Of a stretch of DNA of 7,565 nucleotides, positions 5,733 to 7,565 are shown one piece after another. Every line of letters begins with the position of its first letter. The stretch's first letter is position 1. A program made the translations under genes and the position numbers. The stretch lies in assembly GCA_017650795.1 (NCBI GenBank), contig JAGCEE010000064.1, forward strand, positions 1-7,565, read 5' to 3'. The notes beneath the pieces are model-generated. The model was not told the origin of the DNA and did not search any database. It saw only the letters and a list, made by a program, of their open reading frames with translations. The stretch is from Clostridia bacterium. GTDB lineage: Bacteria; Bacillota; Clostridia; Christensenellales; UBA1242.

Positions 5733-6677
5733 ATGAGCTTAAAAAACAAAACAATTAAATGGCTTTTAAAAAATGCAGCCTTATCACTTAAGGGCAAAAC
5801 TATACTCATAACTGGCGCAAATAGTGGTGTTGGTTATAAAACAGCAGAAACGTGTATATTTTTGGGCGCAAATGTAATTATGGCTTGCAGAAATAAAGAA
5901 AAGGCAAAAGAAGCAATGGATAGACTGATTCACGAATACCCACAAGCCAACATATCTATTGCCGAATTAGACATTGCAAATTTTTCTTCAATAGAGAGTT
6001 TTGTGCAAAAGATAAAGGACGACAAAACCGACATAGATGTTTTTGTTAATAATGCCGGAGTTTTTCATCAACCGAACAGAACAACAAAAGATGGTTTTGA
6101 ATATGTTATTGGCGTAAACTATTTAGGCACATATTATTTAACAGAAAAAATATTGCCGTATTTATTAAAACTTTCACATAATGTCGTTTATATAAACACA
6201 ATATCGCTAATTCATAAGTTTGCAAAAAAGATAGATTATAATGACTTTTATTACAACAAAAAATATCGTAATTTGGCTGTTTATACTCGTTCAAAATTGT
6301 GTCTTGCAAAATATACCTATGCTATAGCAAAAAAACACGAAAACAGCAATGTAAAAATATATATGAATCACCCAGGGATTGCAATAACACCGCTTGGCTT
6401 AAATGCTTTTGGCAAAAAGGTTGCAAGGCTATCAATGGTGTTTAAAAATCTATTCAATTCGCCAGAAAAATCCGCATTGTCGGTTGCATATATTTTATCG
6501 CACGATTTTCCTGCCGGAAGTATAGTTGGTCCAAACAAATTGTTTGGTGGTTGGGGATATCCAAAAATAAACCACATACGCAAAAAAGTTAAAACTGGTG
6601 TAGAAGAACTAATAAATTTTACACAGCAACAAATAATATCACGCAACATAATAAATGATAAACTTGACAAAAACTAA
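5733..6677 (+). CDS. Short-chain dehydrogenase/reductase, retinol-dehydrogenase-like classical SDR (314 aa)
   Basis: A complete NAD(P)-dependent oxidoreductase of the classical SDR fold, following a 20-residue N-terminal extension. The dinucleotide-binding motif is TGANSGVG (27-34). ACRNKEKA (51-58), with Arg53 after the second strand, suggests NADP preference. LD at 79-80 contacts adenine, and NNAG is at 106-109. The catalytic tetrad is complete: Asn129, Ser158, Tyr184 and Lys188 (YTRSK). NHPG (212-215) follows. The layout and the CRNxxKA signature are closest to the retinol dehydrogenase/WWOX-like SDR subgroup. In bacteria these reduce or oxidise unknown alcohols, ketones or lipids, so a substrate cannot be assigned. 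It is likely cytoplasmic, possibly membrane-associated through the Trp/Leu-containing N-terminal helix (7-18). AAGGGA (5716-5721) lies 11 bases before the ATG. The gene is monocistronic, divergent from the 162-aa gene, and has its own terminator at 6693-6730. Confidence 0.9.
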   Translation: MSLKNKTIKWLLKNAALSLKGKTILITGANSGVGYKTAETCIFLGANVIMACRNKEKAKEAMDRLIHEYPQANISIAELDIANFSSIESFVQKIKDDKTDIDVFVNNAGVFHQPNRTTKDGFEYVIGVNYLGTYYLTEKILPYLLKLSHNVVYINTISLIHKFAKKIDYNDFYYNKKYRNLAVYTRSKLCLAKYTYAIAKKHENSNVKIYMNHPGIAITPLGLNAFGKKVARLSMVFKNLFNSPEKSALSVAYILSHDFPAGSIVGPNKLFGGWGYPKINHIRKKVKTGVEELINFTQQQIISRNIINDKLDKN

Positions 6678-6692
6678 AAGAATAAAAATTGC

Positions 6693-6730
6693 AAAAGTTC
6701 TTTAATACGTTAAAGATTCGCGACTTTTTT
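6693..6730 (+). terminator. Likely terminator of the dehydrogenase gene
   Basis: The inner stem TCTTTAA (6699-6705) with TTAAAGA (6710-6716) has a TACG loop. An outer AAAAGT (6693-6698) with ACTTTT (6723-6728) closes it across a one-sided TTCGCG bulge, and the strand ends in six Ts (6725-6730). It lies 16 bases after the stop codon. The stem is AT-rich, so efficiency is uncertain. Confidence 0.6.
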
Positions 6731-6826
6731 ATCTATTGCAATCGACAAAAACCAAATCAAGATTCCGCCTTACCAACTCGAAGCACTCAAATCTCAGTGT
6801 TCAGCTCTAGGCTCTAGAATGCCCAT

Positions 6827-6855
6827 AAACACTAGCAAAAACGCTAGTGTTTTTT
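6827..6855 (+). terminator. Strong intrinsic terminator with no obvious gene
   Basis: A perfect 10-bp stem, AAACACTAGC (6827-6836) with GCTAGTGTTT (6843-6852), has a six-base loop and a T-run from 6850 to 6855. It works on the plus strand only. It lies 150 bases beyond the dehydrogenase stop and a previous terminator, so it either backs that one up or ends an unannotated small RNA. Confidence 0.8.
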
Positions 6856-6858
6856 CGT

Positions 6859-6891
6859 AAGGTGTCAAAAATTTTTTCATTTTGACACCTT
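6859..6891. repeat. Perfect 12-bp inverted repeat (hairpin)
   Basis: AAGGTGTCAAAA (6859-6870) and TTTTGACACCTT (6880-6891) flank a nine-base T-rich loop. No T-run follows on either strand, so it is not a normal terminator. It sits three bases after the terminator at 6827-6855. It could be a protein-binding site, an RNA stem, or an end structure of a mobile or repeated element. Confidence 0.7.
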
Positions 6892-6965
6892 TGCCGCCTT
6901 AAGTATGGTTTTGAGATATATTTTACTGCGAAAAACTGAGAAAAACTTTATAAGATTATCTTAAA

Positions 6966-7035
6966 TTGTCATGTTAAAAATTAATAAATAAAATTGTCGA
7001 TAATGCATACAGATTTTAAATATTTATGTTATAAT
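6966..7035 (+). promoter_or_regulatory. Two candidate promoters of the DNA methyltransferase gene
   Basis: Upstream candidate: TTGTCA (6966-6971), 17 bases, TAAAAT (6989-6994). Downstream candidate: TGTTATAAT (7027-7035), a perfect TGn extended -10 ending 30 bases before the start codon, with no good -35 box. The second is better placed for a short leader; both may be used. Confidence 0.55.
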
Positions 7036-7065
7036 GAATTTACAGTAAAAAATAATGGAGTAAAG

Positions 7066-7565
7066 ATGGTTAGTAGATTAAGACCCTTGTTAAAATATCC
7101 AGGTGGAAAAACATCTGAGTTGGATATAATATTTGAACACTTGCCACAATATATAAATAATTATATAGAACCATTTGTGGGTGGTGGGGCTGTTTATTTC
7201 GCTTTATCAAATGAAAACATGAATTATATAAATGACAAATCAGAAGAATTAATGCTGTTATATGAATATATTAAGACTGATAGAAAAGCATTTTTTGATG
7301 AACTGACAAGCATTATAGAAAACTGGGATAAACTTACGGAATTGGCGAATGATGTAAGATTAATGGATTTGTATTTAAGATTTAGAGAAAACGAGGATTT
7401 AGAAATTTCTAGTGATTTGAGCTTAATTATAAATGAAAAAATTGATGATATACCAATGTTCAATCTAAGAAATAATGTAAAGTTTGAGAAGTATTTATCA
7501 GAATGCCTTTTGAGAAGGATAAACTTAATTAAAAAGAATGAGATAAAAAAAGAAAGAAAATTGGA
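7066..7565 (+). CDS. D12-class (Dam-like) adenine-N6 DNA methyltransferase, 5' part
   Basis: 166 complete codons are present, with no stop before the window edge. KYPGGK (10-15) is the N-terminal motif X of the D12/Dam class. YIEPFVGGGAVYFAL (33-47) is motif I, the SAM-binding FxGxG loop. YINDKSEEL (54-62) is the following acidic strand, counterpart of INDxNxEL. The catalytic DPPY motif would lie beyond the edge, so activity cannot be judged. The Lys/Glu-rich segment ending the window fits the less conserved target-recognition region. These enzymes transfer a methyl group from SAM to adenine N6 in a specific DNA sequence. They occur with type II restriction enzymes, in phages, or as solitary regulators; the missing downstream gene decides which. 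TGGAG (7056-7060) five bases before the ATG supports the start. Hairpins and a terminator separate it from the dehydrogenase, so it begins its own transcription unit. Confidence 0.9.
   Translation, partial: MVSRLRPLLKYPGGKTSELDIIFEHLPQYINNYIEPFVGGGAVYFALSNENMNYINDKSEELMLLYEYIKTDRKAFFDELTSIIENWDKLTELANDVRLMDLYLRFRENEDLEISSDLSLIINEKIDDIPMFNLRNNVKFEKYLSECLLRRINLIKKNEIKKERKL

Larger units (their letters stand above)
6731..6901. other. Structured, locally GC-richer intergenic segment
   Basis: No gene is visible on either strand. By hand count, 6763-6826 is about half G+C, well above its surroundings. CCGCCTTA occurs twice in the same orientation (6765-6772 and 6894-6901), bracketing two hairpins (6827-6852 and 6859-6891) and a small TCTAG-GCT-CTAGA hairpin. 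It may be a small RNA ending at the terminator at 6827-6855, a dispersed intergenic repeat, or the remnant of a small non-coding mobile element. I cannot choose among these from one copy. Confidence 0.45.

Noticed and set aside
6106..6670. Minus-strand open frames inside the dehydrogenase gene
   Set aside because: The plus-strand frame carries the complete SDR motif set. The minus frames lack start signals and known motifs.
7224..7463. Minus-strand open frame inside the methylase gene
   Set aside because: It overlaps the clear D12 methyltransferase frame and has no recognisable features.

Overview
The window is very AT-rich, with AT-dominated intergenic stretches, strong AGGAG-type ribosome binding sites, standard stop-codon usage and many hairpin-plus-T-run terminators. 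This points to a low-GC Gram-positive bacterium, probably an uncultured gut or host-associated Clostridia- or Bacilli-like lineage. The presence of a large BspA/DUF285-type surface protein with InlB_B/Flg_new-like repeats fits that lifestyle. The taxon is inferred; no rRNA or marker gene is present.

Layout, left to right. (1) 1-172 is AT-rich leader. (2) 173-475 (+) is a small TfoX N-terminal-domain protein. (3) 551-990 (+) is the wreck of a class I SAM-dependent methyltransferase gene. Its pieces lie in three reading frames, but its ribosome binding site and terminator survive. (4) 1103-4747 (+) is a 1214-residue membrane-anchored surface protein. It has two duplicated leader-plus-DUF285 modules, five stalk repeats of about 69 residues, a C-terminal membrane helix and a Lys/Asn-rich tail. 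(5) 4748-5050 is non-coding, with a hairpin and a terminator. (6) 5076-5564 (-) is a 162-residue protein of unknown family. It has a near-consensus promoter embedded in a dyad symmetry and its own terminator. (7) 5733-6677 (+) is a classical short-chain dehydrogenase/reductase, divergent from gene 6. (8) 6678-7065 is a gene-free stretch with three consecutive hairpins and a locally GC-richer segment. (9) 7066 to the window edge (+) is the 5' part of a D12-class (Dam-like) adenine-N6 DNA methyltransferase.

The genes look mostly monocistronic: most have their own terminator and/or promoter, and no shared pathway is evident. The parts most worth following up are the surface protein (internal duplication, a recently copied DNA tract, unusual C-terminal anchoring), the decayed methyltransferase, the dyad-covered promoter of the unknown minus-strand gene, the structured non-coding segment at 6693-6901, and whatever lies beyond the methylase at the right edge, which could be a restriction-modification or other defence locus.
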